Shown piece after piece: positions 26,229 through 36,329 of a stretch of 64,000 bases of DNA (its first letter is position 1; every line of letters starts with the position of its first letter). The position numbers and the translations under genes were made by a program. Location: positions 744,001 to 808,000 of the forward strand of contig NZ_QOHJ01000001.1 in NCBI RefSeq assembly GCF_003319185.1, in the 5' to 3' direction. Below the pieces are notes generated by a model. It was given only the letters and a program-made list of their open reading frames with translations. It made no database searches and was not told where the DNA came from. This DNA is from Blastococcus sp. TF02A-30. Lineage in GTDB: Bacteria > Actinomycetota > Actinomycetes > Mycobacteriales > Geodermatophilaceae.

Positions 26229-26515
26229 GCGAGACCCAGGAGTCCACGGGCCCCGGCCTGGCCGGGCGTGGGTACCGCAAGGTCCGTGAGGGCCTCGTGG
26301 TCAGCGACAAGATGGCCAAGACGATCGTCGTCGAGGTGGAGGACCGCGTGAAGCACGCCCTCTACGGCAAGGTCATCCGCCGGACCAGCAAGCTGAAGGT
26401 CCACGACGAGGAGAACGTCGCCGGCATCGGCGACCGCGTCCAGATCATGGAGACCCGGCCGACGTCGGCCACCAAGCGGTGGCGGCTCGTCCAGGTCGTC
26501 GAGAAGGCCAAGTAA
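26225..26515 (+). CDS. rpsQ: 30S ribosomal protein S17
   Basis: A 96-residue primary 16S rRNA-binding protein with an OB fold. The core motif [22 protein letters not shown] is standard; the first 20 residues ([15 protein letters not shown]) are an actinobacterial extension. ATG 26225 overlaps the rpmC stop. It closes the S10 operon; a gap of about 205 bp with a strong hairpin follows. Confidence 0.97.
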   Translation: MSETQESTGPGLAGRGYRKVREGLVVSDKMAKTIVVEVEDRVKHALYGKVIRRTSKLKVHDEENVAGIGDRVQIMETRPTSATKRWRLVQVVEKAK

Positions 26516-26617
26516 ACAGGCGGCCCTGCGGGGCCTCCGGGCGACCAGGTACGCTGGTCGACTGGCGCGCACCGCACCTCCTCGGAGGGGTGCGCGCACA
26601 TCCCGGTTCCCGTGCTC

Positions 26618-26650
26618 GGACGCACCGGCGGCTCAGCCGCCGGTGCGTCC
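26618..26650 (+). terminator. Hairpin between rpsQ and rplN
   Basis: A perfect 14-bp stem (26618-26631 with 26637-26650) and a 5-nt loop, without a T-run. It marks the S10/spc operon boundary. A weak -10-like TACGCT at 26550-26555 inside a small inverted repeat lies upstream, so part of the spc transcript could start before the hairpin and read through it. Confidence 0.55.
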
Positions 26651-26720
26651 GCACGCGGGAGACCGGACAGCCGGTTCACCGTTCCGGCCCGGCTGTCACC
26701 ACGAAGATTTGGGAGTAGCA

Positions 26721-27089
26721 GTGATCCAGCAGGAGTCGCGACTGCGGGTCGCCGACAACACCGGTGCGAAGGAGATCCTCTGCATCCGGGTTCTCGGCGG
26801 CTCCGGGCGGCGCTACGCGGGTATCGGTGACGTCATCGTCGCCACCGTGAAGGATGCGATCCCCGGCGCGGGCGTCAAGAAGGGCGACGTCGTCAAGGCG
26901 GTCGTCGTCCGCACGGTGAAGGAGCGCCGTCGTCCCGACGGTTCCTACATCCGCTTCGACGAGAACGCCGCGGTCATCATCCGCGACAGCGGCGACCCCC
27001 GCGGCACGCGCATCTTCGGCCCCGTGGGCCGCGAGCTGCGCGACAAGCGGTTCATGCGGATCATCTCGCTCGCTCCGGAGGTGCTGTGA
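26721..27089 (+). CDS. rplN: 50S ribosomal protein L14
   Basis: A 122-residue protein of the intersubunit face that forms bridges with 16S rRNA. The GTG at 26721 gives the exact family length and N terminus ([18 protein letters not shown]); an open frame extending upstream to 26643 is not conserved. GGGAG lies 8 bases upstream of the start. It is the first gene of the spc operon. Confidence 0.98.
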   Translation: MIQQESRLRVADNTGAKEILCIRVLGGSGRRYAGIGDVIVATVKDAIPGAGVKKGDVVKAVVVRTVKERRRPDGSYIRFDENAAVIIRDSGDPRGTRIFGPVGRELRDKRFMRIISLAPEVL

Positions 27090-27091
27090 TC

Positions 27092-27439
27092 ATGGCTCAG
27101 GCAGCCAGCGGGAAGACCCCGTCGATGAAGGTCAAGAAGGGCGACACGGTCGTGGTCCTGTCCGGCAAGGACAAGGGCGCGAAGGGTCGTGTCATCGCCG
27201 CCTACCCCAAGCTCCAGAAGGTGCTGGTGGAGGGCGTCGGCCGGGTGAAGAAGCACACCCGCATCAGCTCGAACCAGCGCGGGGCCCAGCAGGGCGGGAT
27301 CGTCACGCAGGAGGCGCCCATCCACGTGAGCAACGTGATGGTGATCGACTCCGAGGACAAGCCGACCCGGGTCGGTTACCGCAAGGACGAGGAAGGCCGC
27401 AGTATCCGGGTCTCGCGGCGCACCGGTAAGGACCTCTGA
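27092..27439 (+). CDS. rplX: 50S ribosomal protein L24
   Basis: A 115-residue assembly-initiator protein of the large subunit with a KOW motif ([21 protein letters not shown] at about residues 12-32). A short Ala/Ser-rich N-terminal extension precedes the usual start. ATG 27092 is chosen; GTG 27086, which overlaps the rplN stop (GTGA), would add two residues and is an equal option, since GGAGG at 27077-27081 lies 4 nt from the GTG and 10 nt from the ATG. Confidence 0.95.
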   Translation: MAQAASGKTPSMKVKKGDTVVVLSGKDKGAKGRVIAAYPKLQKVLVEGVGRVKKHTRISSNQRGAQQGGIVTQEAPIHVSNVMVIDSEDKPTRVGYRKDEEGRSIRVSRRTGKDL

Positions 27440-27444
27440 GCATC

Positions 27445-28029
27445 ATGAGCGCACCCACCCGTGAGCTGCCCCGCATGCTCGCCAACTACCGCGAGAACAT
27501 CGTGCCGGCCCTCCAGTCGGAGTTCGGCTACGACAACGTCATGCAGATCCCGCGCCTGACGAAGATCGTCGTCAACATGGGCGTCGGCGAGGCCACCCGC
27601 GACGCGAAGCTGATGGACGGCGCGGTCCGCGACCTCACCGCCATCACCGGCCAGAAGCCGGCCGTCGTCCGGGCCCGCAAGTCCATCGCGCAGTTCAAGC
27701 TCCGCGAGGGCATGCCCATCGGCGCGAAGGTCACCCTCCGCGGTGACCGCATGTGGGAGTTCCTGGACCGGCTGCTGTCGCTGGCCCTGCCCCGCATCCG
27801 CGACTTCCGCGGCCTGAACGCCAAGCAGTTCGACGGCCACGGCAACTACACGTTCGGGCTGAACGAGCAGTCCATGTTCCGCGAGATCGACGTCGACAAG
27901 ATCGACCGCCCCCGCGGCATGGACATCACGCTGGTCACCACCGCGACCACCGACGAGGAGGGTCGCGAGCTGCTCCGCCAGCTCGGTTTCCCCTTCGCCG
28001 GCCAGCCCGTCGTCACGACCGTCCGCTGA
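27445..28029 (+). CDS. rplE: 50S ribosomal protein L5
   Basis: A 194-residue protein that binds 5S rRNA and forms the central protuberance. The motifs [18 protein letters not shown] and the C-terminal region ending VVTTVR are standard. ATG 27445 lies 5 bp after the rplX stop. It is followed by the zinc-type S14 gene, the normal actinobacterial order. Confidence 0.98.
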   Translation: MSAPTRELPRMLANYRENIVPALQSEFGYDNVMQIPRLTKIVVNMGVGEATRDAKLMDGAVRDLTAITGQKPAVVRARKSIAQFKLREGMPIGAKVTLRGDRMWEFLDRLLSLALPRIRDFRGLNAKQFDGHGNYTFGLNEQSMFREIDVDKIDRPRGMDITLVTTATTDEEGRELLRQLGFPFAGQPVVTTVR

Positions 28030-28048
28030 GCCGGGCAGGAGAGAAGCA

Positions 28049-28234
28049 ATGGCCAAGAAGGCGCTGATCAACAAGGCGGCCCGCACCCCCAAGTTCAAGG
28101 TGCGCGGCTACACCCGCTGCCAGCGGTGCGGTCGTCCGCACGCGGTCTTCCGCAAGTTCGGCCTGTGCCGGATCTGCCTGCGGGAGATGGCGCACGCCGG
28201 GGAGCTCCCCGGCGTGAAGAAGAGCTCCTGGTAA
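28049..28234 (+). CDS. rpsZ: 30S ribosomal protein S14, type Z (zinc-binding)
   Basis: A 61-residue short S14 carrying the complete zinc ribbon CxxC...CxxC (CQRCG and CRICL). This is the zinc-containing form. Many actinobacteria carry a second, zinc-free paralogue elsewhere that replaces it in zinc limitation; none is visible in this window. AGGAGAG lies upstream of ATG 28049. A 127-bp gap to rpsH follows with no clear signal. Confidence 0.97.
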   Translation: MAKKALINKAARTPKFKVRGYTRCQRCGRPHAVFRKFGLCRICLREMAHAGELPGVKKSSW

Positions 28235-28361
28235 GCAGCACGGCCTCGGTCCACCCGGGCCGGATCACAACCGAAGCACCACTGATCGCCGAGAGGCCCA
28301 CGCCCCAAGTCCGGGAAGACCCGGGGCATGAGGAACCGCGGCGAGAGAGGCACCACACGCC

Positions 28362-28772
28362 ATGACCATGACCGACCCGATCGCGGACATGCTGACGCGT
28401 CTGCGGAACGCCAACCAGGCGTACCACGACTCCGCGGTCATGCCGTCGTCGAAGCTCAAGACGCACATCGCCGAGATCCTCCAGCAGGAGGGCTACATCG
28501 CCGGCTGGCGCGTCGACGACGTCGACAAGGACGGCACCACCTTCAAGCAGCTGGTCGTCGACCTGAAGTACGGCCCCAACCGCGAGCGCAGCATCGCCGG
28601 AGTCCGGCGGGTGTCCAAGCCGGGTCTGCGGGTGTACGCGAAGTCGACCGCCCTGCCCAAGGTGCTCGGCGGCCTCGGCGTGGCGATCATCTCGACCTCC
28701 ACCGGGCTGCTGACCGACAAGCAGGCGAACAAGAAGGGCGTGGGTGGGGAAGTCCTCGCCTACGTCTGGTAA
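28362..28772 (+). CDS. rpsH: 30S ribosomal protein S8
   Basis: A 136-residue primary 16S rRNA-binding protein and, in E. coli, the translational repressor of the spc operon. The sequence ([20 protein letters not shown] to GGEVLAYVW) is complete. ATG 28362 and ATG 28368 both fit the conserved N terminus; the first is chosen, with GAGAGAGG upstream. Confidence 0.97.
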   Translation: MTMTDPIADMLTRLRNANQAYHDSAVMPSSKLKTHIAEILQQEGYIAGWRVDDVDKDGTTFKQLVVDLKYGPNRERSIAGVRRVSKPGLRVYAKSTALPKVLGGLGVAIISTSTGLLTDKQANKKGVGGEVLAYVW

Positions 28773-28784
28773 GGGGAGCAAGAG

Positions 28785-29324
28785 ATGTCACGGATCGGAC
28801 GACTCCCGATCGCCGTGCCCAGTGGTGTGGACGTCGCCATCGACGGCCAGACGGTGAGCGTGAAGGGCCCCAAGGGCACCCTGGCCCACACCGTCGCGGC
28901 GCCGATCACCGTCGAGCGCGACGAGGACGGCACGCTGCGGGTGCAGCGCCCCAACGACGAGCGGCAGAACCGCGCCCTGCACGGGCTCTCGCGGACGCTC
29001 ATCGCCAACATGATCACCGGTGTCACCGAGGGCTACACCAAGACCCTCGAGATCGTCGGTGTCGGTTACCGCGTCCAGGCGCGCGGCTCGGACCTCGAGT
29101 TCGCCCTGGGCTTCAGCCACCCCGTCCCGGTGAAGGCCCCCGAGGGCATCACCTTCGCGGTCGAGTCCCCGACCCGCCTGCGGGTCAGCGGCATCGACAA
29201 GCAGCTGGTGGGCGAGGTCGCAGCCAAGATCCGCAAGATCCGCAAGCCCGACCCGTACAAGGGCAAGGGCGTGCGGTACCAGGGCGAGGTCGTCAAGCGC
29301 AAGGTCGGGAAGACGGGTAAGTGA
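28785..29324 (+). CDS. rplF: 50S ribosomal protein L6
   Basis: A 179-residue protein near the sarcin-ricin loop and the factor-binding site. It has two RNP-like domains; the conserved C-terminal segment [20 protein letters not shown] is present. ATG 28785 follows AGGGGAGC. The stop TGA shares a base with the ATG of rplR (TGATG). Confidence 0.98.
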   Translation: MSRIGRLPIAVPSGVDVAIDGQTVSVKGPKGTLAHTVAAPITVERDEDGTLRVQRPNDERQNRALHGLSRTLIANMITGVTEGYTKTLEIVGVGYRVQARGSDLEFALGFSHPVPVKAPEGITFAVESPTRLRVSGIDKQLVGEVAAKIRKIRKPDPYKGKGVRYQGEVVKRKVGKTGK

Positions 29325-29731
29325 TGGCTCAGGCAGAGAAGGCCGGCCGGGTCCACAAGCCCGTCGGCACCGACATCAGCACGGCGCGCCGCGTCTCGCG
29401 GCTGCGCCGCCACAACCGGCTGCGCAAGCGGGTCTCCGGCACGCCGGAGCGTCCGCGCCTGGTGGTCAAGCGCAGCTCGCGCCACATCCACGTGCAGGTC
29501 GTCGACGACACCGTCGGCCGCACCGTGGTGAGCGCGTCGACGATGGACGCCAGCCTCCGCGGCGCCGAGGGCGACAAGTCCGCCCTGGCCCGCCAGGTGG
29601 GCGCCCTCGTCGCCGAGCGCGCCAAGGCCGCCGGCATCTCGGCGGTCGTCTTCGACCGCGGGGGCAACCGCTACGCCGGGCGCATCGCCGCTCTGGCCGA
29701 CGGTGCCCGCGAGGGTGGGCTGGACTTCTGA
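29324..29731 (+). CDS. rplR: 50S ribosomal protein L18
   Basis: A 135-residue 5S rRNA-binding protein of the central protuberance. The N-terminal extension is basic, and the body has [18 protein letters not shown] and [23 protein letters not shown] 29324 is preferred over GTG 29321 because of the TGATG junction with rplF. The gap to rpsE is 46 bp. Confidence 0.97.
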   Translation: MAQAEKAGRVHKPVGTDISTARRVSRLRRHNRLRKRVSGTPERPRLVVKRSSRHIHVQVVDDTVGRTVVSASTMDASLRGAEGDKSALARQVGALVAERAKAAGISAVVFDRGGNRYAGRIAALADGAREGGLDF

Positions 29732-29777
29732 TGACCACCCACACCAGCACGAGCGAGCAGATCGAGAGGGACGTCTG

Positions 29778-30392
29778 ATGCCAGGACCACAGCGACGCGG
29801 CGGCGGCGCCGGCGGCGGCAACGACCGCCGTGACCGTCGTGACGGCGGGCGGGGCCCCGGTGGCGCGCCCGCCGAGAAGAGCAACTACATCGAGCGCGTG
29901 GTCGCCATCAACCGCGTGTCCAAGGTCGTCAAGGGTGGTCGGCGCTTCAGCTTCACCGCCCTGGTGATCGTGGGCGACGGTGACGGCACCGTGGGCGTCG
30001 GCTACGGCAAGGCCAAGGAGGTGCCCGCGGCGATCGCCAAGGGCGTCGAGGAGGCCAAGAAGCACTTCTACAAGGTGCCTCGCATCGCCAGCACCATCCC
30101 GCACCCCGTGCAGGGTGAGGCGGCGGCCGGTGTCGTGCTGCTCAAGCCGGCCAGCCCCGGTACCGGTGTCATCGCCGGTGGCCCGGTGCGTGCCGTGCTC
30201 GAGTGCGCCGGCATCCACGACGTGCTCTCGAAGAGCCTCGGCTCGTCGAACCCGATCAACATCGTGCACGCCACGATGCAGGCGCTGAAGGACCTCGTCC
30301 GTCCCGAGGAGATCGCGGCCCGCCGCGGTCTGCCGCTGGAGGACGTCGCCCCGGCCGCCATGCTCCGTGCCCGTGCGGGTCAGGGGGTCTGA
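29778..30392 (+). CDS. rpsE: 30S ribosomal protein S5
   Basis: A 204-residue protein with a dsRBD-like N-terminal domain that contacts the mRNA entry channel; spectinomycin and ram mutations map here. The first 35 residues are a Gly/Arg/Asp-rich actinobacterial extension, then [20 protein letters not shown] begins the core. ATG 29778 is chosen, with GAGAGGG at 29764-29770; a start at 29703 would overlap rplR. Confidence 0.97.
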   Translation: MPGPQRRGGGAGGGNDRRDRRDGGRGPGGAPAEKSNYIERVVAINRVSKVVKGGRRFSFTALVIVGDGDGTVGVGYGKAKEVPAAIAKGVEEAKKHFYKVPRIASTIPHPVQGEAAAGVVLLKPASPGTGVIAGGPVRAVLECAGIHDVLSKSLGSSNPINIVHATMQALKDLVRPEEIAARRGLPLEDVAPAAMLRARAGQGV

Positions 30393-30393
30393 G

Positions 30394-30573
30394 ATGGCGC
30401 AGCTGAAGGTCACCCAGGTCAAGTCGGCCATCGGCACGAAGCCCAACCAGCGGCAGACGCTGCGTTCGCTGGGCCTCAAGCGGATCAACGACTCGGTCGT
30501 CCAGGAGGACCGTCCCGAGATCCGTGGGATGGTCGCGACGGTGCCGCACCTGGTCACCGTCGAAGAGGTCTGA
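30394..30573 (+). CDS. rpmD: 50S ribosomal protein L30
   Basis: A 59-residue protein bound to 23S rRNA. The sequence [19 protein letters not shown] and the [16 protein letters not shown] motif are family features. ATG 30394 lies one base after the rpsE stop. The length is standard, so an upstream extension to 30367 inside rpsE is rejected. Confidence 0.97.
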   Translation: MAQLKVTQVKSAIGTKPNQRQTLRSLGLKRINDSVVQEDRPEIRGMVATVPHLVTVEEV

Positions 30574-30586
30574 GGAAAGACTCGCT

Positions 30587-31030
30587 ATGACTCTGAAGGT
30601 TCACCACCTGCGTCCGGCCCCCGGCGCCCACACCCCCAAGACCCGCGTGGGTCGCGGTGAGGGCTCCAAGGGCAAGACCGCCGGTCGCGGCACCAAGGGC
30701 ACCGGCGCGCGGGGCAACACGTCCGCCCGGTTCGAGGGTGGGCAGACCCCGCTGCACATGCGGCTGCCGAAGCTCTCGGGCTTCAAGAACAACAACAAGG
30801 TCGTGTTCCAGGTCGTCAACCTCGACCGGATCGCGGCGCTGTTCCCGCAGGGCGGCTCGGTCAACCCGGACACCCTGGCCGAGGTGGGCGCGGTCCGCCG
30901 CGGCCAGCCGGTCAAGGTGCTCGGCACCGGCGAGCTGGGCGGCGTGCAGGTGCACGTCCACGCCCACGCCTTCTCCGCGTCCGCTGCCGAGAAGATCGGC
31001 GCGGCCGGGGGCAGCACCACCCGCATCTGA
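30587..31030 (+). CDS. rplO: 50S ribosomal protein L15
   Basis: A 147-residue protein with a Gly/Lys-rich extended N terminus that threads into 23S rRNA ([20 protein letters not shown]) and a compact C-terminal domain. ATG 30587 follows TGAGGAAAG. It is the last ribosomal gene before secY. Two hairpins and a promoter-like element separate it from secY. Confidence 0.97.
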   Translation: MTLKVHHLRPAPGAHTPKTRVGRGEGSKGKTAGRGTKGTGARGNTSARFEGGQTPLHMRLPKLSGFKNNNKVVFQVVNLDRIAALFPQGGSVNPDTLAEVGAVRRGQPVKVLGTGELGGVQVHVHAHAFSASAAEKIGAAGGSTTRI

Positions 31031-31044
31031 CAGATCCCCGTCCA

Positions 31045-31121
31045 CCCCACCCCGAACGCTCGGGGTGGGGCCCGGGACGGGGCCTCATCGGCCCGCCCCG
31101 CACCCGTGCGGGGCGGGCCGA
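31045..31121 (+). terminator. Two hairpins between rplO and secY
   Basis: The first has a perfect 11-bp stem (31045-31055 with 31060-31070, 4-nt loop). The second has a perfect 15-bp stem (31088-31102 with 31107-31121, 4-nt loop) followed by TTGTTA, the nearest thing to a U-tract in this part of the window. Partial termination of ribosomal transcripts before secY is likely. Confidence 0.65.
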
Positions 31122-31122
31122 T

Positions 31123-31131
31123 TGTTACGCT
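31123..31131 (+). promoter_or_regulatory. Extended -10 promoter for secY
   Basis: TG, one base, then TACGCT forms an extended -10 element directly at the foot of the terminator-like hairpin. Initiation near 31138 would give a leader of about 18 nt with AAGGGAGG at 31144-31151. No good -35 is visible, as expected for an extended -10 promoter. Confidence 0.45.
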
Positions 31132-31155
31132 CACTCGACCGACAAGGGAGGGCTC

Positions 31156-32466
31156 GTGCTGCAGGCGTTCGCCGCGGCGTTCCGGACGCCAGATCTCCGG
31201 CGCAAGCTGCTGTTCTCCCTGGCGATCATCGCCGTGTACCGGCTGGGCGCCCAGGTGCCCGGTCCCGGGGTCTCGGTCGAGGCCATCAACAACTGCCTCG
31301 AGGCTGCCCAGTCCGGGTCGCAGCGCGACATCTACTCGCTGGTGAACCTGTTCTCCGGTGGAGCGCTGCTGCGGCTGTCGGTCTTCGCGCTCGGCATCAT
31401 GCCGTACATCACCGCCAGCATCATCGTGCAGCTGCTGGTCGTGGTCATCCCGAGGTTCGAGCAGCTCAAGAAGGAAGGGCAGTCGGGTCAGGCCAAGCTG
31501 ACCCAGTACACCCGCTACCTGACGATCGCCCTGGCCGTGCTGCAGAGCACCGGCATCATCGCCCTCGCGCGCAGCGGCCAGCTGTTCCCCGGCTGCTCCG
31601 AGGAGATCATCCCGTCGGACTCGGTGGCCACCACGGTCATCCTGGTCGTCGCCCTCACCGCCGGCACGGCCCTGATCATGTGGCTGGGCGAGCTGCTCAC
31701 CGAGAAGGGGATCGGCAACGGCATGTCCGTGCTGATCTTCACCTCGATCGCGGCCCGCATCCCGGCCGAGGGCGGCTCCATCCTGCAGAGCCGCGGCGGT
31801 CTCGTCTTCGCCGTGGTCTGCGCGTTCGCGGTGGTCATCATCGGCACGGTCGTCTTCGTCGAGCAGGCGCAGCGACGCATCCCGGTGCAGTACGCCAAGC
31901 GCATGGTCGGCCGCCGGATGTACGGCGGGACCTCGACCTACCTCCCGCTCAAGGTGAACCAGGCCGGCGTCATCCCGGTCATCTTCGCCTCGTCGCTGCT
32001 GTACCTGCCCCAGCTGATCACCCAGCTGCAGGGCGACGAGACCGGCGGGGTCCGCCGGTTCTTCGAGAACTACATCATCGACCAGAGCAGCCCGGTGCAC
32101 GTCGCGATCTACTTCGCGATGATCATCTTCTTCACGTACTTCTACGTGTCGATCACGTTCAACCCGGAGGAGCGGGCCGACGACATGAAGCGCTACGGCG
32201 GCTTCATCCCCGGCATCCGCCCCGGTCGCCCGACGGCGGAGTACCTGCAGTACGTGCTGTCGCGGATCACCCTGCCCGGGTCGATCTACCTGGGCCTGGT
32301 CGCGGTCCTCCCCAACCTCTTCCTGTCGGTCACGCAGGAGGGGGCGAACCAGAACTTCCCGTTCGGCGGGACCGCGGTGCTGATCATGGTCGGAGTGGGG
32401 TTGGAGACGGTGAAGCAGATCGAGACGCAACTCAACCAGCGCAACTACGAAGGGTTCCTGAAGTAG
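31156..32466 (+). CDS. secY: Protein translocase subunit SecY
   Basis: A 436-residue membrane protein with ten predicted transmembrane helices, the channel of the Sec translocase. The cytosolic loop [19 protein letters not shown] near residue 353 and the plug/TM1 region are typical. GTG 31156 follows AAGGGAGG. The stop TAG shares its last base with the GTG of adk. Coupling to adk and map is the standard spc-operon arrangement. Confidence 0.97.
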   Translation: MLQAFAAAFRTPDLRRKLLFSLAIIAVYRLGAQVPGPGVSVEAINNCLEAAQSGSQRDIYSLVNLFSGGALLRLSVFALGIMPYITASIIVQLLVVVIPRFEQLKKEGQSGQAKLTQYTRYLTIALAVLQSTGIIALARSGQLFPGCSEEIIPSDSVATTVILVVALTAGTALIMWLGELLTEKGIGNGMSVLIFTSIAARIPAEGGSILQSRGGLVFAVVCAFAVVIIGTVVFVEQAQRRIPVQYAKRMVGRRMYGGTSTYLPLKVNQAGVIPVIFASSLLYLPQLITQLQGDETGGVRRFFENYIIDQSSPVHVAIYFAMIIFFTYFYVSITFNPEERADDMKRYGGFIPGIRPGRPTAEYLQYVLSRITLPGSIYLGLVAVLPNLFLSVTQEGANQNFPFGGTAVLIMVGVGLETVKQIETQLNQRNYEGFLK

Positions 32467-33080
32467 TGCGCGTCGTCCTGCTGGGGCCCCCCGGAGCGGG
32501 CAAGGGCACCCAGGCGCAGATCATCGCCGGTCGGCTGGGCGTCCCCGCCATCTCGACGGGTGACATCTTCCGGGCCAACGTCAGCGGCCAGACCGAGCTC
32601 GGCCTCAAGGCCAAGAGCTACATGGACGCCGGCGACCTGGTGCCCGACGAGATCACCGTGGCGATGGTCAAGGACCGGCTGGCCGAGCCCGACGCCAAGG
32701 GGGGTTTCCTGCTCGACGGGTTCCCCCGCACCATCGCGCAGGCCGAGCAGCTCCGCTCCTCGCTCGAGGACCTGGGGCACGGCCTGGATCGGGTGCTCGA
32801 GCTCGTCGTCGAGGAGGAGGAGCTGGTGCGCCGGCTCTCCGGTCGCCGCATGCTGGTCGACGGCCAGATGGTGCAGCGCGACGACGACAAGCCCGAGACC
32901 GTGCGGCACCGCCTCGAGGTCTACCGGGAACAGACCGCCCCGCTGTCCGGGTTCTACGAGGGCGTGGGCCTGCTGTCCCGGATCGACGCGATCGGTTCGG
33001 TCGAGGAGGTCACCGCCCGTGCGCTGCGTGCCCTGGGCGCGGACGACGACGGCGAGCCCGGGCAGCCGGCTGCTGTCTGA
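32466..33080 (+). CDS. adk: Adenylate kinase
   Basis: This 204-residue enzyme interconverts 2 ADP with ATP and AMP. The P-loop GPPGAGKG is at residues 7-14, and DGFPRT and the AMP-binding region are intact. The LID segment (around [13 protein letters not shown]) is of the short type without a four-Cys zinc site, as in mycobacteria. GTG 32466 overlaps the secY stop by one base. Confidence 0.97.
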   Translation: MRVVLLGPPGAGKGTQAQIIAGRLGVPAISTGDIFRANVSGQTELGLKAKSYMDAGDLVPDEITVAMVKDRLAEPDAKGGFLLDGFPRTIAQAEQLRSSLEDLGHGLDRVLELVVEEEELVRRLSGRRMLVDGQMVQRDDDKPETVRHRLEVYREQTAPLSGFYEGVGLLSRIDAIGSVEEVTARALRALGADDDGEPGQPAAV

Positions 33081-33173
33081 CCGCCGGGCTCCGGCCCGGT
33101 CGAAGGAGTGGCGCGGCAGATGACGGCAGGCATCCTCGCTCGCCTCCCGCTGCTCGCGAAGTGGAGTGGACGC

Positions 33174-33977
33174 ATGATCCAGATCAAGACGGCGCACGAG
33201 ATCGAGCTGATGCGCGCCTCCGGTCTCGTGACCGCCGGTGCGCTGGCGGCGGTGAAGGCCGCCGTCCGCCCCGGTGTCACCACCGGTGAGCTGGACGCGG
33301 TCGCCGAGGACCACATCCGCTCGCAGGGGGCGGTGCCCAACTTCCTGGGCTACCACGGCTTCACGGGCACGATCTGCGCCTCGGTGAACGACGAGGTCGT
33401 GCACGGCATCCCGAGCCCCGACCGGGTGCTCGCCGAGGGCGACAACATCTCCATCGACTGCGGAGCCATCCTCAACGGCTGGCACAGCGATTCCGCGGTG
33501 ACGGTGACGGTGGGGGAGCCGTCGGCCGAGGACGCGGCGTTGATCGAGGTGACGGAACGGTCGATGTGGGCCGGGCTGGCGCGGGCCGTCGCCGGCGGTC
33601 GGCTGACCGACATCAGCCACGCGGTCGAGGAGTCCATCCGGTCGCACGAGCACCCGTACGGGATCGTGGACCACTACGGCGGTCACGGCATCGGCACGGA
33701 GATGCACCAGGACCCGCACGTGCTCAATTACGGGCGTCCCGGCCGCGGTCCCAAGCTGGTGCCCGGGCTGGTGCTCGCGATCGAGCCCATGGTGACCGTC
33801 GGCGACCCGGCGACCGCCGAGCTCGACGACGGCTGGACGGTCGTCACCAAGGACGGCTCGCGGGCCGCCCACTTCGAGCACACCGTGGCCATCACCCCCG
33901 AGGGGCCGTGGGTCCTGACCGCCGAGGACGGCGGCGTCGCCGGCCTGGCGCCCTTCGGGGTCACGCCGCGCTCCTGA
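33174..33977 (+). CDS. map: Methionine aminopeptidase, type I
   Basis: This enzyme removes the initiator Met from nascent proteins. Metal ligands are visible: SIDCGAILNGWHSDSA (two Asp in the D...D pattern), GHGIGTEMHQDP (His) and AIEPMVTVG plus FEHTVAI (Glu residues). ATG 33174 (MIQIKTAHEIELM, 267 residues) is chosen because it matches the family N terminus and has GTGGAG upstream. ATG 33120 or GTG 33108 would add 18 or 22 residues and cannot be excluded, since GAAGGAG lies at 33102-33108. Confidence 0.93.
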   Translation: MIQIKTAHEIELMRASGLVTAGALAAVKAAVRPGVTTGELDAVAEDHIRSQGAVPNFLGYHGFTGTICASVNDEVVHGIPSPDRVLAEGDNISIDCGAILNGWHSDSAVTVTVGEPSAEDAALIEVTERSMWAGLARAVAGGRLTDISHAVEESIRSHEHPYGIVDHYGGHGIGTEMHQDPHVLNYGRPGRGPKLVPGLVLAIEPMVTVGDPATAELDDGWTVVTKDGSRAAHFEHTVAITPEGPWVLTAEDGGVAGLAPFGVTPRS

Positions 33978-34018
33978 CGGCGCCCAGGACGGTGTAGCCC
34001 AGCCCTCACGGGGGGCGG

Positions 34019-34047
34019 TTGGGAACTGGTGTGCCGTCAGGTACGAT
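34019..34047 (+). promoter_or_regulatory. infA-rpoA operon promoter
   Basis: TTGGGA at 34019-34024 and TACGAT at 34042-34047 are 17 bp apart. The predicted start is near 34054, giving a leader of about 167 nt before infA. The 243-bp gap between map and infA holds no gene. Confidence 0.65.
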
Positions 34048-34220
34048 TCCCTGTGGCGCTAGCGCCGTTCCTTCGTCGTGCTGTGGCCGCGTGACGGGGA
34101 ACGCCCTCTGCGAGAGCGCTTTGCACCATCTGTTCTGCAACCACCGAGCTCGTCGTCCGGGGTCCACCCGTGGGCGGGGGCGAGGACGAGTACCACCGAG
34201 TCAAGGAGTGCGTGTAGGGC

Positions 34221-34442
34221 ATGGCGAAGAAGGACGGGGCCATCGAGGTCGAGGGTCGCGTCGTCGAGCCGCTGCCCAACGCGATGTTCCGGGTCGAACT
34301 GCAGAACGGGCACCGGGTGCTCGCCCACATCAGCGGCAAGATGCGGCAGCACTACATCCGCATCCTGCCCGAGGACCGCGTGGTCGTGGAGCTCTCGCCC
34401 TACGACCTGACCCGCGGTCGCATCGTCTACCGCTACAAGTAA
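34221..34442 (+). CDS. infA: Translation initiation factor IF-1
   Basis: A 73-residue OB-fold protein that binds the 30S A site during initiation. The sequence [20 protein letters not shown] to RIVYRYK is the standard form. ATG 34221 lies downstream of the promoter at 34019-34047. It is the first gene of the alpha operon as arranged in actinobacteria. Confidence 0.98.
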   Translation: MAKKDGAIEVEGRVVEPLPNAMFRVELQNGHRVLAHISGKMRQHYIRILPEDRVVVELSPYDLTRGRIVYRYK

Positions 34443-34513
34443 CCGCTCGGCCAGCGCCTGCCCACCGGCAGGGACGCGGCCGGCACACGATCGAGGAATG
34501 AGGGGCGGCACCG

Positions 34514-34627
34514 GTGAAGGTCCAGCCGTCGGTGAAGAAGATCTGCGACAAGTGCAAGGTGATCCGCCGGCACGGCCGGGTCATGGTCATCTGCGACAAC
34601 GCCCGGCACAAGCAGCGCCAGGGCTGA
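34514..34627 (+). CDS. rpmJ: 50S ribosomal protein L36
   Basis: A 37-residue zinc-type L36: GTG AAG GTC CAG CCG TCG starts the protein [15 protein letters not shown], and the zinc ligands are CxxC, then Cys and His in [13 protein letters not shown]. The stop is TGA 34625-34627. Length and sequence are exactly those of the family. It lies between infA and rpsM, its usual place. Confidence 0.97.
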   Translation: MKVQPSVKKICDKCKVIRRHGRVMVICDNARHKQRQG

Positions 34628-34654
34628 GTCGAACAAACAGGGAGCACCTAGGAC

Positions 34655-35029
34655 ATGGCACGACTGGCAGGCGTCGACCTCCCCCGCGAGAAGCGGCTCG
34701 AGGTTGCGCTGACCTACATCTACGGCATCGGCAAGACCCACGCCAAGGAGACCCTGGCCGCGACGGGCGTCAGCCCGGACCTGCGCGTCAAGGACCTCGG
34801 CGACGAGGACCTGCTGAAGCTGCGCGACTACATCGACGAGCACTTCCGCGTCGAGGGTGACCTGCGCCGCGAGGTGGCCGCCGACATCCGCCGCAAGGTG
34901 GAGATCGGTTGCTACCAGGGGCTGCGTCACCGTCGTGGGCTCCCCGTCCACGGCCAGCGCACCAAGACGAACGCGCGCTCGAGCAAGGGCCCGCGCAAGA
35001 CCATCGCGGGCAAGAAGAAGGCCCGCTGA
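34655..35029 (+). CDS. rpsM: 30S ribosomal protein S13
   Basis: A 124-residue protein of the head that contacts the P-site tRNA and the L5 bridge. The sequence [21 protein letters not shown] and the Arg/Lys-rich C-terminal tail ([21 protein letters not shown]) are typical. ATG 34655 follows AACAGGGAG. A 119-bp gap to rpsK has no clear signal. Confidence 0.98.
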   Translation: MARLAGVDLPREKRLEVALTYIYGIGKTHAKETLAATGVSPDLRVKDLGDEDLLKLRDYIDEHFRVEGDLRREVAADIRRKVEIGCYQGLRHRRGLPVHGQRTKTNARSSKGPRKTIAGKKKAR

Positions 35030-35148
35030 CCCACAGCACGTCGACGCGCCGCCACGGCGACCCGTGAGGGCGGGAGTGATGGCGCGACACGTGTGCTGCC
35101 GCACGGCAGCAACCCCAGGCCACAGCAACTGAAGGAAACCGGAGAGAC

Positions 35149-35556
35149 ATGCCTCCCAGGGCTCGCACCGCGGCTGGTGCCAAGAAGGTCCGCCGCAAGG
35201 AGAAGAAGAACGTCGCCCACGGCGCCGCGCACATCAAGAGCACGTTCAACAACACGATCGTGTCGATCACCGACCCGAACGGCAACGTGATCAGCTGGGC
35301 GTCCGCCGGCCACGTCGGTTTCAAGGGCTCGCGCAAGTCCACGCCGTTCGCGGCGCAGATGGCTGCCGAGAACGCCGCGCGCAAGGCCCAGGAGCACGGC
35401 ATGCGCAAGGTCGACGTCTTCGTGAAGGGCCCTGGCTCCGGTCGCGAGACGGCCATCCGCTCCCTGCAGGCCACGGGCCTCGAGGTCGGCCAGATCCAGG
35501 ACGTGACGCCGCAGCCGCACAACGGCTGCCGCCCCAAGAAGCGCCGCCGGGTCTGA
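35149..35556 (+). CDS. rpsK: 30S ribosomal protein S11
   Basis: A 135-residue protein of the 30S platform. The basic N terminus ([14 protein letters not shown]) is followed by the conserved [21 protein letters not shown] and the C-terminal [16 protein letters not shown] 35149 follows AAGGAAACCGGAGAG. Confidence 0.98.
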   Translation: MPPRARTAAGAKKVRRKEKKNVAHGAAHIKSTFNNTIVSITDPNGNVISWASAGHVGFKGSRKSTPFAAQMAAENAARKAQEHGMRKVDVFVKGPGSGRETAIRSLQATGLEVGQIQDVTPQPHNGCRPKKRRRV

Positions 35557-35591
35557 CCGGCCACCGACGAGATCGAACGAGGTAGATAGAC

Positions 35592-36218
35592 GTGGCCCGT
35601 TACACCGGAGCCGACTGCCGCATGTGCCGGCGCGAGAAGATGAAGCTGTTCCTCAAGGGCAGCAAGTGCGAGTCCGCGAAGTGCCCGATCGAGATCCGGC
35701 CCTACCCGCCGGGCGAGCACGGCCGCGGCCGCACCAAGGACAGCGAGTACCTGCTCCAGCTCCGCGAGAAGCAGAAGGCGCGCCGCATCTACGGCGTGCT
35801 GGAGAAGCAGTTCCGCGGTTACTACGAAGAGGCGAACCGCAAGAGCGGCAAGACCGGTGAGGTCCTGCTCCAGATCCTGGAGTCGCGCCTGGACAACGTG
35901 GTCTACCGGGCCGGCTTCGCCGAGTCCCGTGACATGGCCCGCCAGCTGGTGCGCCACGGCCACATCCGGGTGAACGGCCGCAAGGTCGACATCCCGTCGT
36001 ACCGCGTGAGCGAGAACGACATCATCGAGGTGGCCGAGAAGTCGCGCACGATGCTGCCGTTCGAGGTCGCCCAGGCCCGCGCCGGCGAGCGCCCCGTGCC
36101 CGCGTGGCTCGAGGTCATCAGCAGCCAGCTGCGCGTGCTGGTCCACGGCATCCCGGCCCGGCAGGTCATCGACACGCCGGTCCAGGAGCAGCTGATCGTC
36201 GAGCTCTACTCCAAGTAA
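35592..36218 (+). CDS. rpsD: 30S ribosomal protein S4, zinc-binding form
   Basis: A 208-residue primary assembly protein of the 30S subunit. The N-terminal zinc motif is complete (Cys9, Cys12, Cys26, Cys31), the C+ form. The S4 RNA-binding fold contains [25 protein letters not shown] 35592 follows GAGGTAG. In E. coli S4 represses the alpha operon; a hairpin downstream of this gene could matter for rpoA expression. Confidence 0.98.
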   Translation: MARYTGADCRMCRREKMKLFLKGSKCESAKCPIEIRPYPPGEHGRGRTKDSEYLLQLREKQKARRIYGVLEKQFRGYYEEANRKSGKTGEVLLQILESRLDNVVYRAGFAESRDMARQLVRHGHIRVNGRKVDIPSYRVSENDIIEVAEKSRTMLPFEVAQARAGERPVPAWLEVISSQLRVLVHGIPARQVIDTPVQEQLIVELYSK

Positions 36219-36236
36219 GAGCTCGAGAGCACCACC

Positions 36237-36270
36237 GGCTCCGGCGGGCGGACAGATGCCCGCCGGAGCC
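36237..36270 (+). other. Hairpin between rpsD and rpoA
   Basis: A perfect 13-bp stem (36237-36249 with 36258-36270) and an 8-nt loop without a T-run. It lies 19 bp after rpsD and 60 bp before rpoA. It could attenuate transcription or protect the upstream RNA; rpoA would still be reached by read-through. Confidence 0.45.
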
Positions 36271-36329
36271 AGCACCACCCCCTCACGGCGTCATATGGCG
36301 GGTGCCGGAGGACATGGAGGAGAAACGCA

